From Methanococcoides sp. EBM-47 (GTDB taxonomy: Archaea; Halobacteriota; Methanosarcinia; Methanosarcinales; Methanosarcinaceae), in assembly GCA_001896725.1 (NCBI GenBank), contig MPPA01000033.1:62001-126000 (forward strand): DNA of 64,000 nt, read 5' to 3'. Shown here piece after piece: positions 48,558 through 57,632 of the stretch (positions are counted from its first letter, which is position 1; each line of letters begins with the position of its first letter). The translations under genes were made by a program, and so were the position numbers. The notes beneath the pieces were generated by a model that did no database searches, was not told the DNA's origin, and saw only the letters and a program-made list of their open reading frames with translations.

Positions 48558-49304
48558 ATGGACAGCAAAAAGGGAAAGGCCAAATATATATTTATAGTAT
48601 TGTTTGTATTGATCTTGGCTAGTGTATTCTGGACCTATGCAAGTTTTTCATTATTGGGACCTAAAGACCTGGGTGTTAGGTACACTCATGAGGATTATGT
48701 TAGCGCTCTAAAAAAAACCGGTATTCAGGTCGACTATGAAGGCTTGACCGGAGAAGCACTGGAAGAGTATAAAGAACAAAATAAAAGAACTGGCGAAAAG
48801 AAATCGATCCATGATTATAATTTCGAATTCTCAGAATATGAAAGAAAAGAATTCACTTTAACTAATGAGGAGGCCACTGCTTTATTAAACGAGCTTGCTC
48901 CTGGGTTCTGGTGGTTCGATAACCTTCAGGTAAAAGTACTGCCAGATGGTACCATGGAAGGATCGAGCACTGCTGACATTAAAAGACTTAAGGCCGATCT
49001 ATATTCGGATGTTGCAGATGATGTTCCTCTTCCGCTGCCAGATAAAATGAACATCTATAGTAAAGGAAAGATCATTATTACGAACAATAAGTTAAGCGGG
49101 GACCCCGAAACATTCAATGTAGGAGCTGTATCGCTTCCTGATAGATATCTGGAAGAGGATAGCGTAAACACAATGGAGGAATATTTCCCCCGCATCTATA
49201 CAGTTGTCCCTGGGCTTGAAATAACCAGTCTGACATCTAATTCGGAGGGTAATTTCGTATTTGATGGGATCATTCCACAAAAAGTATCCGTAACTGCAAA
49301 GTAA
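48558..49304 (+). CDS. N-terminally anchored extracytoplasmic protein, unknown
   Basis: 248 aa. A basic start (MDSKKGKAKY) and one hydrophobic segment (about 10-32) suggest a membrane anchor with the rest outside. The body is polar, with a beta-rich second half (GKIIITNNKLSGDPETFNVG, ITSLTSNSEGNFVFDG). No family recognised. GGTGG precedes ATG. The radical SAM gene starts 18 bases after its stop, and a hydrolase follows, so the three are likely one operon. Confidence 0.75.
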   Translation: MDSKKGKAKYIFIVLFVLILASVFWTYASFSLLGPKDLGVRYTHEDYVSALKKTGIQVDYEGLTGEALEEYKEQNKRTGEKKSIHDYNFEFSEYERKEFTLTNEEATALLNELAPGFWWFDNLQVKVLPDGTMEGSSTADIKRLKADLYSDVADDVPLPLPDKMNIYSKGKIIITNNKLSGDPETFNVGAVSLPDRYLEEDSVNTMEEYFPRIYTVVPGLEITSLTSNSEGNFVFDGIIPQKVSVTAK

Positions 49305-49322
49305 GTTCTAAGGGGGTTGAAT

Positions 49323-50603
49323 TTGAAATATTTAATGATCAATGGAAAAAGAGAGGAAATACCTCCTTTTCCACATCATAAAGCATACATCTACAGGAGT
49401 AAGCAATTCTTTTTTGCAAAGGGCCTGACAACTCATCTGACCATGGGTAACTTTGTTACTTTGAAAGAACTATATAATGGGTTTAAAAATAAATGTTCTA
49501 TTCCGCGGGTTCTTCTGATAGATCCGACCAGCAACTGTAATCTGAAGTGCAAAGGATGCTGGTCACAAGATTATGAACAAGGTCATAATATTTCATATGA
49601 AAAATTTGATGATATATTGGAACAAGCTGAAAAATTAGGGATCATGGACTGTTTAATGACCGGCGGTGAACCTCTACTCCGGAAAGCTGATATTCTAAAA
49701 TTATGTAAAAAACATAACAAAATGACATTTGGTGCATTCACTAATGCAACTTTGATCGATGAACAGTTCGCTGATGAAATGGCTGAACTGGGAAATTTGA
49801 ATGTTTTTATAAGTATCGAAGGGACAAAAGAAGAAACCGATTTCAGAAGAGGAACCGGTGTTTATGATAAAGCGATCAAGGCTATGGATATTTTAAGGTC
49901 CAGAGGTATTGCTTTTGCTTTTTCATCCTGCTATCATTCAAAGAACTACAGGACAATAGCCAGTGATGAATTCCTTGATCATATGCGTCAAAAAGGCGCA
50001 TGGTTCGGCTGGCTGTTCCAGTATATCCCGGTCGGAAGTAATGCCGATACTTCTTTAGTATGTACCGCAGAGCAAAGGGCATACGTACAGAAAAAGATCA
50101 TGGACTACTGTATAAAACATGACTATGTGATCATAGATTTCTGGAACAACGGTCATCTGTCTTTTGGTTGTATTGGCGCAGGTATTGGTTTTGCCCATAT
50201 AAATGCTAAAGGTGATGTGGAACCCTGTGCCTTCTGTCATTATTCTGATTCGAACATATACGAAGTATCGCTTGCAGAAGCTCTCAGATCTAAATTCTTC
50301 ACTGCTTTTAGAAATGCACAGCCATTCTCACAAAATCCATTAAGGCCCTGCCCGTTGATAGATAATCCACAGGCCATCATCGAAGTGGTCAATGCAGGGG
50401 GGGCAAGGTCAACACATCTGGCCAGCCCGGAATCTGCTGAAGCTCTCGCAATGAAAAGTATCGAGAGGGCCAGAGAGTGGGAAGGAATGTCAGAGGAGCT
50501 GTTCAAAAAAATGCCGGAGCACGTTCGGAAAAACTTCCCCAGATTCTTGAAGTATCATGCTTTTAAGAAAGGAATCACAGATGGCAGAAGAAGAGATCTT
50601 TGA
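49323..50603 (+). CDS. Radical SAM protein
   Basis: 426 aa. Radical SAM cluster motif C72-x3-C76-x2-C79 (SNCNLKCKGCW), GGEPLL for SAM amino-group contact, SIEG in strand 4. A possible auxiliary cysteine set follows (FGCIGAG, CAFCHYSD and RPCPL), resembling SPASM/HpnH-like enzymes. The annotated frame reaches TTG at 49317, but AGGGGG ends at 49316, so TTG at 49323 with a 6-base spacer is the start. Substrate unknown; co-operonic with a membrane-anchored protein and an alpha/beta hydrolase whose start lies inside its end, which points to lipid or surface-molecule modification (inference). Confidence 0.9.
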   Translation: MKYLMINGKREEIPPFPHHKAYIYRSKQFFFAKGLTTHLTMGNFVTLKELYNGFKNKCSIPRVLLIDPTSNCNLKCKGCWSQDYEQGHNISYEKFDDILEQAEKLGIMDCLMTGGEPLLRKADILKLCKKHNKMTFGAFTNATLIDEQFADEMAELGNLNVFISIEGTKEETDFRRGTGVYDKAIKAMDILRSRGIAFAFSSCYHSKNYRTIASDEFLDHMRQKGAWFGWLFQYIPVGSNADTSLVCTAEQRAYVQKKIMDYCIKHDYVIIDFWNNGHLSFGCIGAGIGFAHINAKGDVEPCAFCHYSDSNIYEVSLAEALRSKFFTAFRNAQPFSQNPLRPCPLIDNPQAIIEVVNAGGARSTHLASPESAEALAMKSIERAREWEGMSEELFKKMPEHVRKNFPRFLKYHAFKKGITDGRRRDL

Positions 50604-51354
50604 TGCCGAAGTTTATTATAAGAACGATCCAGCCAAATGGCTCATATTGGTCCATGGCTTTGGGGGTAGTGCAAGAACATGGAAAAAACAAATAGATTTC
50701 TTTTCAAAGCACTATAATCTGCTTGTGCTGGAAATGCATAAGAGGAATGGAAATGAAGACCTGGACCTGGATAAGATCTGTAAGCTTATGAATAATACAT
50801 TAGATCATTATAATATCGAACAAGCTCATTTTCTAAGCTTTTCTTTCAGTTCACTGATATGCTTACGATTTGCCGTACTATATCCAGAAAAAGTGGATTC
50901 ACTGATCATGGGTGGGGGAATACTCAAATTCAATTTGAAAACAAGGTTTTTGCTTTTTCTGGCAATCACCTTTAAGGGATTTGTCCATTACATGGTCCTT
51001 TACAGGTTTTTTGCTTATATCATAATGCCTAAAAAGAATCATATGAGATCACGAGCTATCTTTGTGAATGAAGCGAGAAAATTAGGTTATGAAGAGTTTT
51101 GCAAATGGCTGGATGTCATCCCGCAAACAACAAAGAGTTTAAGCTGGTTAAATGAGTTAAATGATAATATTAAAGTTCTGTATGTGTCAGGAAATGAGGA
51201 CTATCTTTTTTTAAAAGATACATTGAAGCACAGTAAGAAAATACGCAATTCCCAGATGGAAATAATTGATAATTGCGGACATGTGTGCTCTATTGAACAG
51301 TATGATAAATTTAATAAGATAGTTTTTAAATATCTGACCTCGATGTCCCTTTAA
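50581..51354 (+). CDS. Alpha/beta hydrolase
   Basis: 257 aa from MAEEEIFDAEVYYKND (AAAGGAA before ATG), overlapping the radical SAM gene by 23 bases. LILVHGFGGSARTW gives the oxyanion loop, and the nucleophile elbow is LSFSFSS (S-x-S-x-S in place of G-x-S-x-G). Asp in SGNEDYLF and His in NCGHVCSIEQ complete a triad. A hydrophobic lid lies at about 120-150 (FLLFLAITFKGFVHYMVLY). Likely an esterase or lipase acting on the product or substrate of the radical SAM enzyme. Confidence 0.88.
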   Translation: MAEEEIFDAEVYYKNDPAKWLILVHGFGGSARTWKKQIDFFSKHYNLLVLEMHKRNGNEDLDLDKICKLMNNTLDHYNIEQAHFLSFSFSSLICLRFAVLYPEKVDSLIMGGGILKFNLKTRFLLFLAITFKGFVHYMVLYRFFAYIIMPKKNHMRSRAIFVNEARKLGYEEFCKWLDVIPQTTKSLSWLNELNDNIKVLYVSGNEDYLFLKDTLKHSKKIRNSQMEIIDNCGHVCSIEQYDKFNKIVFKYLTSMSL

Positions 51355-51550
51355 TTCTATGCTGATAGCTGCCACTTGAAATTTGAATCCAGCTGACAGT
51401 AACACGCAATGAAACCAAAAAATCCAATACTGTATATGTTATATTTCTTTAAAAGGTCTCACTTTTTTGAAAGATTTTTGCAAAAAGGTCTTTCAAGTAA
51501 AATAAGAAAGATTTATATATGTATATAGAATGGTTTTAATTGTGGTAGGT

Positions 51551-51649
51551 ATGCAAAATAAAAACCGGGTGAAGCGGGTGACCGTTGTCTTGGTCACTTA
51601 TTTGCTTATGATCGTTGCTCTTGTATTGGTTTCAGGTCTGATAATATGA
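51551..51649 (+). CDS. 32-aa single-TM peptide
   Basis: MQNKNRVKRVTVVLVTYL then a hydrophobic run to VSGLII. A basic start and one helix are what small membrane proteins show. GGTAGGT directly precedes ATG and TTTATATA lies at about 51508-51515. Function unknown. Confidence 0.4.
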   Translation: MQNKNRVKRVTVVLVTYLLMIVALVLVSGLII

Positions 51650-52185
51650 AATAACTGTTAAAAGGACCACCTGATGGATCGCAGCGAGTATAACAGAAAA
51701 GGCCATTCGGATCTTTTCCTTCTGCTTGTAGTTGACCCCAGTTCAGAGCATAAACAGTCCCACAGATCACCCTGAACTGGAGTTCCTACTTTCATCCTTT
51801 GTTTTCTCGTGCATTATTGGTGCATGCCCCATAGGAGGTTATGTTTTTGCAATGCAGCAATTCCGGAATGCAACTAAAAATATGCCCTTCTTATATTTAA
51901 TTACTTCCACATAAAATATTAAATGATTGAACTAGCAATAAGTGATCAGATATTTTTAATATCATCTATATACTGTCAAAATAGAATAAAAATTTTTACA
52001 TTGATATCTGCTTCATGCTTTCTGCAGAAATACATGTCCAGCATCCTTTGATATGCAAGTCATTGGATGTGATTTTTTCATAGTGAAGTTCATGTGTGCT
52101 GCCCATATGATTACGTTTTTAATGAACAACAGTAAAAAAAAGCTGACAGGATATTGTTCTGCCTGTCATAACACAAAAATCAGAT
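51650..52185. other. Gene-poor stretch
   Basis: A 60-codon plus-strand frame (51732-51914) contains FVFSCIIGACPIGGYVFAMQ, which looks like part of a membrane protein, but it lacks a proper start and is probably a remnant. The rest is AT-rich with nothing recognised. Confidence 0.35.
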
Positions 52186-52389
52186 TTAGTTGCTGACCTC
52201 AGCAAATGCGAACTTGCGCATTACTTTTGTGACCTTTATGGTCACTTCATCGCCTACGGAAGTACCTGGCACGAATATTACAAAACCGCTTACTCTGGCA
52301 ATGCCATCTCCCTCTCTGGCGATGTCCTCTATCTTTACTTCATATTCCTTTCCAGCATCCACTGGAGCAGTTGGTTCATTTCCGAACAT
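52186..52389 (-). CDS. TRAM-domain small RNA-binding protein
   Basis: 67 aa. A short leader followed by EYEVKIEDIAREGDGIARVS, GFVIFVPGTSVGDEVTIKV and KFAFAEV: a stand-alone TRAM/OB domain. These are abundant in methanogens and halophiles and act as RNA chaperones, with cold-related roles reported in Methanosarcinales relatives. Complete. Confidence 0.95.
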   Translation of the reverse strand: MFGNEPTAPVDAGKEYEVKIEDIAREGDGIARVSGFVIFVPGTSVGDEVTIKVTKVMRKFAFAEVSN

Positions 52390-52676
52390 ACATTCACGTC
52401 CTTATGTTAAAGCTTAAGAGACCCAACTATAATGAAAACATAACGGAAAAACAGCATATACAAAAAAGTAACACTATTTAAGGCCAATACGTCATCTGAA
52501 CAGTTTATATCTTAAAGCACTGAGAACTGTATTTGATACTATATATATTTTATGGCTGTATCCAGAAGAGGGACTAACGGTCAACAGAAAGTTCAAATAT
52601 CAGTGTCTATGGCTGGATGGGCCAAACCAAAAGGTCTTGCACTGTTCAACTTCATAAAATGAAGTGCACAAACCAA
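52390..52676. other. Intergenic, TRAM promoter region
   Basis: AT-rich, with TATA-like runs upstream of the TRAM gene. No gene seen. Confidence 0.4.
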
Positions 52677-53387
52677 TTAATCCCCAGGCTGAAAAGCTTT
52701 ACAGATGGCTTCTTTATCTACCTGTATATTTTTTTTCTTTTTGCACATGCCCTTCCTGTAAAAATTACATCTCTCACAACAGAACTCTTTACTTGCAAGC
52801 TTAGAAGCTACCTTCTCCCTCTGTTCATCGGTAATCCCAAAGTTCCTGCGATGTTTGTACAAATGCCAATCTTTGTAATACATTATGTTCGCAAGTGTGG
52901 ATATGGTAGGAGGGTCCCAGGAACTGTATCTCTTCTCTTTTTTTAAAGTACTATAGGCAGCCTGCTTTTCTCTTTCAGCCTGTCGTCTGTATTTTTCATC
53001 AACTATATCTTGAAGTTCTTTCCTTATTGCTCCAGCCTGCGGGTTTTTGGGATCAAAGGTCAAAGCTTTAGTAATGTAATTAAGTGCAGCCTCGTATTCC
53101 CTCAATTCTTTCAAGACCATGCTCTTATTGAAATAGATAGGATATAGGTTCTGCACTTTCCCAGAGCCGATCACAGCATCAAAGAACCGGATAGCTTCCC
53201 GGAACTTTCCGCAATGATAAGATAGAAGGCCCATTTTATTGAGAGCAGATACATTTTTCGGTTCCACTTCAAGGGCCATTCTGTAATAGTGCTCTTTTTT
53301 CTTCGGGTCTGTTTCTTTATCACCCATCAGCACATATCTATTAGAGACTGCTGCAGTTTCCTTTTTGAGAACTTCCTTTGAGTTCAT
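52677..53387 (-). CDS. TPR protein with C-terminal cysteine cluster
   Basis: 236 aa. Three TPR units (about 25-135: YRMALEVEPKNVSALNKMG, AIRFFDAVIG, ALNYITKALTFDPKNPQAG) then a basic linker and a cysteine-rich end, CCERCNFYRKGMC, with one more Cys near the end (AICKAF), which could bind zinc or an Fe-S cluster. Fourteen bases after the DUF2284 gene on the same strand, so probably co-transcribed with it. Function unknown; a protein-interaction role is likely. Confidence 0.8.
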   Translation of the reverse strand: MNSKEVLKKETAAVSNRYVLMGDKETDPKKKEHYYRMALEVEPKNVSALNKMGLLSYHCGKFREAIRFFDAVIGSGKVQNLYPIYFNKSMVLKELREYEAALNYITKALTFDPKNPQAGAIRKELQDIVDEKYRRQAEREKQAAYSTLKKEKRYSSWDPPTISTLANIMYYKDWHLYKHRRNFGITDEQREKVASKLASKEFCCERCNFYRKGMCKKKKNIQVDKEAICKAFQPGD

Positions 53388-53401
53388 TTCTCAGAATATC
53401 C

Positions 53402-53938
53402 TTATTCAATGAGCAGGATCCCAACACACTTGATGTCAGGAGGATCACAAAAAACTAAAGTTCCACCTACTGCTTCAATGATCTTTCCCACGTTGATACC
53501 AACAGCTTCCGGCGGGAATCTGCGCAGTTCCGGCTTTCTGCATTGTTCGGAGCACACATCACACTCGTTGCATGCACCAGGCCGCAACAACTGAGCATAG
53601 ATAAAACCTTTCCTGAAGGCAAGGTATTCCAGCTCCAGCATTTTATGGAAAGAGCCCCTGCGCAAAAGAGACCAAGTCCTTAAAATATCGCCCTCATGGG
53701 ACATATCATGCTCTTCGATCAGCAGCAGGGCATTATCGTATTCAAGAAGGATCTTTCTGAACTCATCGATATCCATGATATGGGGAGGACAGCTTAAGCG
53801 CTTACCATAACCTCTGCATCCATATTCACACTTTATACGTGCCCTGTTCTCCACAGGTATATCCGCTGTTTTTACAGGGTATGCTCTTAATCCGAGTTCC
53901 AAAGCCCTTCTAATGATCATTTCCTGCTTTTCACTCAT
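53402..53938 (-). CDS. DUF2284 metal-binding protein
   Basis: 178 aa. CEYGCRGYGKRLSCPPH (residues about 38-54) and CNECDVCSEQCRKPELRR (about 124-141) are the cysteine signatures of DUF2284, predicted to bind a metal or Fe-S cluster. It ends TLVFCDPPDIKCVGILLIE as usual. Between the nifSU-like pair and the TPR gene, on the same strand 22 bases after nifU, which suggests a role in Fe-S handling, but no activity is known. Confidence 0.9.
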   Translation of the reverse strand: MSEKQEMIIRRALELGLRAYPVKTADIPVENRARIKCEYGCRGYGKRLSCPPHIMDIDEFRKILLEYDNALLLIEEHDMSHEGDILRTWSLLRRGSFHKMLELEYLAFRKGFIYAQLLRPGACNECDVCSEQCRKPELRRFPPEAVGINVGKIIEAVGGTLVFCDPPDIKCVGILLIE

Positions 53939-53960
53939 GACCGCACCTGTCTTCTTTGTT

Positions 53961-54599
53961 CTAGCCTTCGGTAAAGACCACCTTTACCTCTTTGATATCC
54001 CAGAGGGTTTCCAGTTTTTCTACGAGGTCCTCCTTTATGGCATTTGCGAACTGGTGACCGGATGGCAGATCAAGGAGAACACGGACAATACCTTCTTTGA
54101 CCTCGATCTTTGTTACGAGTTCCGTACGAACTATATCAAGCCCTGCCATGGGATTCATGACATGCTTAAGCCTGCTTCTTACAACCTCTTCAGTGGTTGG
54201 TTCCTGCTCACTTACAAGGCCATGCTTTTCCTCATAGTCCCGTATCGCAGATCTCAAACCTTCTACAGCCAGCACTGAGCAATGCCTTTTTACGGGAGGC
54301 AAACCCCCCAGTTCTTCAGTGGCCTCCTGCCACGTGATCTTCTTTGCATCAGCTATGGTCTTTCCTTTTGCCATCTCGGTAATAATAGATGCAGTTGCTA
54401 TATTGGAGGCGCATCCATAGGATTCGAACTTTATATCATCTATCACAGTGGTCTTAGGGTCCACTTTCAGATATATTGCAACCATATCCCCACAGGCAGG
54501 GCTGCCTTCAAGACCTTTTCCATCAGCATCTTCCAGCTTGCCCACGTTCTTTGGGTCGCGGAAATGCTCCAAGACCTTCTCAGTATAAGGAAACTTCAA
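53961..54599 (-). CDS. nifU: Fe-S scaffold: IscU/NifU_N domain fused to a MIP18 (DUF59) domain
   Basis: 212 aa from TTG at 54599: AGGTGAT, inside the nifS stop region, is spaced about 5 bases before it and the protein then opens KFPYTEKVLEHFRDPKNVG. Scaffold cysteines: SPACGD, YGCASNIA and KRHCSVLAVEGL, with the usual Asp. After a linker (about 125-150) a second domain DIVRTELVTKIEVKEGIVRV and DLPSGHQFANAI matches DUF59/MIP18. Scaffold plus carrier-like domain in one chain suggests assembly and delivery by the same protein. It follows nifS by 4 bases. Confidence 0.88.
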   Translation of the reverse strand: MKFPYTEKVLEHFRDPKNVGKLEDADGKGLEGSPACGDMVAIYLKVDPKTTVIDDIKFESYGCASNIATASIITEMAKGKTIADAKKITWQEATEELGGLPPVKRHCSVLAVEGLRSAIRDYEEKHGLVSEQEPTTEEVVRSRLKHVMNPMAGLDIVRTELVTKIEVKEGIVRVLLDLPSGHQFANAIKEDLVEKLETLWDIKEVKVVFTEG

Positions 54600-54603
54600 A
54601 TTA

Positions 54604-55776
54604 TCACCTGCTATTAGCATATAACGGACTGATCTCTCTAAGTTTTTCCACGATCTCCTTCAGGGCACTCAGAACTGCATCCACATCTTCCATTGTGTTA
54701 TACCTTCCAAAAGTGAATCTTAAAGAACCATGCGCCCTTTCATGATCACCACCGATACCCAGGATCACATGGCTGGCTTCCAGTGACCTGCTAAAACATG
54801 CAGATCCGGTACTCACCGCAAAACCTCGCATATCCAGATGCAGTGTCATAGATTCTCCTTCCACGTAATGGAATGTGAGGTTGGCGTTCTGCGGTGTGCG
54901 ATCGATGCGGCTACCATTAAGGGTTACGTGGGGAATGTCCTCCAGGGCTTTGGTGATAATATGGTCACGCATTCTGGCAAGGGAGGCATTTTCTTCGGGG
55001 GTTACAAGTTCCACGGCCTTTGCAAAACCCACTGCTCCCGGAATATTTTCCGGACCAGCTCTGCGGTTTGATTCCTGGTAGCCTCCATCCATCCATTTTT
55101 CCAGAGGTGTACCTTCACGTATATAGAGGGCACCAACTCCCCTTGGGCCGTGTATAGTGTGTGCGGATATCGTTACCAGGTCCACAGGGACCTTTTTCAT
55201 GTCCAGCGGTACACGGGTGAACGTGTGTGTAGCATCAGTATGCAGAAGTACATCTTTATCACTGCACACTTCTGCAATCGCCTTGATATCCTGTATCGTA
55301 CCTATCTCCTGGTTGGCATGCTGTATGGATACCAACGCTGTTCCTTTTGTAATAAGGCTGTCAAGCTGCTCCAGATCCACAGCCCCCTCATTATCCACAT
55401 TCAGGTAGTCGACCTTCGACCCTTGTCTTTCCAGACCCTTTGCGGTATTGAGCACCGGGAAATCCTCTATTCTGGATATTATTAAATGTGAGCCTTTTTT
55501 CTTCTTTAGGGCACCTATAACGCCCTTGAGGGCCATGTTGCTGGATTCGGTCTCTCCTGAAGTGAACACCAGTTCTTCTGCCGACGCTCCCAGGGTCCTT
55601 GCTATGGACCCTCTGGCAGCCATAAGCCCTTCTTTGGCATCTATTCCCATGGAGTAGCCAAACTCTGAGGTTGCCACTGCATAGGTATCAAAGAAATATG
55701 GTTTCATAGCTTTCAGGACACGTTCATCCAGACGAGTGCTGGCTGCGTTGTCCAGATAGGTTATCTTGTCAAGCAT
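54604..55776 (-). CDS. nifS: NifS/IscS-like protein lacking the PLP lysine
   Basis: 390 aa, class V aminotransferase fold: YLDNAASTRLD, FTSGETESSNMALKG, HTDATHTF (D181) and the cysteine loop STGSACFSRSLEASH with the sulfur-carrying Cys. But the lysine that forms the Schiff base in SAHK-x-x-GPKG is Thr207 (SAHTIHGPRG), the PLP-stacking His of the usual S-x-x-EH motif is Asp (RIEDFPVLN), and the Gln two residues after the cofactor Asp is His. A. fulgidus IscS is known to lack this lysine (Asp) and to have no desulfurase activity. Here too desulfuration is doubtful; the protein may act as an IscU partner using external sulfide. Confidence 0.9.
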   Translation of the reverse strand: MLDKITYLDNAASTRLDERVLKAMKPYFFDTYAVATSEFGYSMGIDAKEGLMAARGSIARTLGASAEELVFTSGETESSNMALKGVIGALKKKKGSHLIISRIEDFPVLNTAKGLERQGSKVDYLNVDNEGAVDLEQLDSLITKGTALVSIQHANQEIGTIQDIKAIAEVCSDKDVLLHTDATHTFTRVPLDMKKVPVDLVTISAHTIHGPRGVGALYIREGTPLEKWMDGGYQESNRRAGPENIPGAVGFAKAVELVTPEENASLARMRDHIITKALEDIPHVTLNGSRIDRTPQNANLTFHYVEGESMTLHLDMRGFAVSTGSACFSRSLEASHVILGIGGDHERAHGSLRFTFGRYNTMEDVDAVLSALKEIVEKLREISPLYANSR

Positions 55777-55911
55777 ATTATGTCTCCGTTAAATGAAAAG
55801 AATAATACTGGCATCTTTTGTTTCATGATATATGTGCCTACTGCCCCATGCTCATCTATCCGGTCCGTGTTTGATGCCTGATGTGTGCCGATCACTATGA
55901 TTTCATCTTAT

Positions 55912-57378
55912 TTACTGGTCATTGCTCTTCAGTATCCTTATTATATAAAGCAATCCTATTAGATTGATCAATATTATCAAAAAAGCCCCTATCATATATC
56001 TAGGTCTTTGATAATCTGCCCCAGCAGAATCAGTGATATCCATAGTGAAAACGACGATCTGGTCAAAACCCGGTTCTATTTCCTGTTCCAGTATCAAAGA
56101 TCCTGTATCATCAGGGATGAACTTCACAACATATCGTTTCTCTCTGTCAAGTCCTATGAACAGGTAATCATCATCATTGGAGGCCCGTTGTATCGTTTCT
56201 CCCCCGCTCCAAAGTTCAACTGTGCCTGTAGATGGTCCCCGAACTCCCAGTGTCGTATGTGCCTTTACAGGGATCTGGCAGCCACGAGAGTTCTTCAATC
56301 CATTCGGCAGGTTCAATATGCTCAGAACAGTAGGAGCAATATCCTCCTGTCCATGTGCTTCATAGAACACTTTTGCAGGCACATCCGGCGCATGTACTAA
56401 AAAAGGGACCATTTGGGTTTCATCCATGCCTGAATAAGTATCTGACTGATGACCTCCTTTGCTGTCAGACGATGTAAAACCCATTCCATGGTCTGCTGTA
56501 AATATGAATGCAACGTTGTTCGCTGTGCATGTCCTGTATAGTGACATGATATCCTTATCCAGTCCCTGGATGGTCCCTATATAGCCTTTGTATTTTCTGT
56601 AGTGGCCAGCAGCATCGACCGCTCCGACATTTACCGTCAGGATGTATTTCTGTTCAGGAGCTTCTTCAGCCATATGTTCAACAACCTCTGCAGCAGCTGT
56701 CAGGGCCCATCTGTTATACGTGTCATATCTTTCCTGAGAAGCCTGTTTGGATTCCTGCAGCTGGGCAGGCAGTTTCAGAGCTTGTTCCTGCATGATCTCC
56801 TTTATGTCAAAACAAATGGGATCATATGGAGCAGATGATGTTGATTGCACTATCATGCCGGGTTTGTTCATAGAGTTAGAGGTATCATGGACTATCACAT
56901 CATGTTTATCACACATACTGGCAAAATCTCCTTTTTCCATGATTCCAAACGCCAGATGATCATAGTCATGAGCAACATCATAGATAGTAGACATCGGCAT
57001 TCTCAAGGTCTTTGATAATGCCTTCGGATCACCTGTAACAAGTACAGAATGACCTGCTTCAGTGTATGTTTGTGGAGCTCTTACCACCGAGACCTTGGCC
57101 CCGGTATTACCTAACATTGATAGATTATGGAATATAGGTACATCCAAAGGGGTACCATCAAGGGCATGTGGAATGTGTTCCGGGTAGATATATGGTGCGC
57201 CTAATCCATCCACGATCACAATGACCAGACCTGCAGGCACAGGAATAGGATCGACCATGATCTCAGTATATGCACTTCCAGGACTTACTGAACAAAGGCA
57301 ATACATAAAAACCATGAACAAAAAAAAGCCTGAACTTATTTTGTTTTTGTTCATTTGTGCTATTATATGGCTGACCAT
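55912..57378 (-). CDS. Exported alkaline-phosphatase-superfamily phosphodiesterase or sulfatase-like protein
   Basis: 488 aa (ATG at 57354 gives a start eight codons in; a TATA-like run about 20-30 bases before 57378 would allow a leaderless message from the outer ATG). Signal peptide about 12-36, metal motif VIVIVDGLGAPYIY, a Thr-based nucleophile region PQTYTEAGHSVLVTG, then VGAVDAAGHY and FIFTADHGMGF for the remaining metal ligands, then GGHQSDTYSG. A late beta domain and a C-terminal TM helix (MIGAFLIILINLIGLLYII) anchor it outside the cell. Substrate unknown; phosphonate or phosphodiester hydrolysis is plausible. Confidence 0.85.
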   Translation of the reverse strand: MVSHIIAQMNKNKISSGFFLFMVFMYCLCSVSPGSAYTEIMVDPIPVPAGLVIVIVDGLGAPYIYPEHIPHALDGTPLDVPIFHNLSMLGNTGAKVSVVRAPQTYTEAGHSVLVTGDPKALSKTLRMPMSTIYDVAHDYDHLAFGIMEKGDFASMCDKHDVIVHDTSNSMNKPGMIVQSTSSAPYDPICFDIKEIMQEQALKLPAQLQESKQASQERYDTYNRWALTAAAEVVEHMAEEAPEQKYILTVNVGAVDAAGHYRKYKGYIGTIQGLDKDIMSLYRTCTANNVAFIFTADHGMGFTSSDSKGGHQSDTYSGMDETQMVPFLVHAPDVPAKVFYEAHGQEDIAPTVLSILNLPNGLKNSRGCQIPVKAHTTLGVRGPSTGTVELWSGGETIQRASNDDDYLFIGLDREKRYVVKFIPDDTGSLILEQEIEPGFDQIVVFTMDITDSAGADYQRPRYMIGAFLIILINLIGLLYIIRILKSNDQ

Positions 57379-57632
57379 ACACTTAAATCAATTATTTAAT
57401 ATAATAAATTTTCTATTTTTCTTATATAGGAAGTAGAGATAAAAGGACAATTGTACCGTAAATACGATAGGTTTCTGTAGGACAGTCCTGTACCTCAGTA
57501 GAGTATTGTGAACAACTATGAAGGTTAGAGAATTTCTTTTCAACCCAATCATATATTGACTAAATAGTAAAATATAGATAATATTAGAGATATATTGTTT
57601 ATAGTTTACTTAAATTTCACGAGTATGTTACT

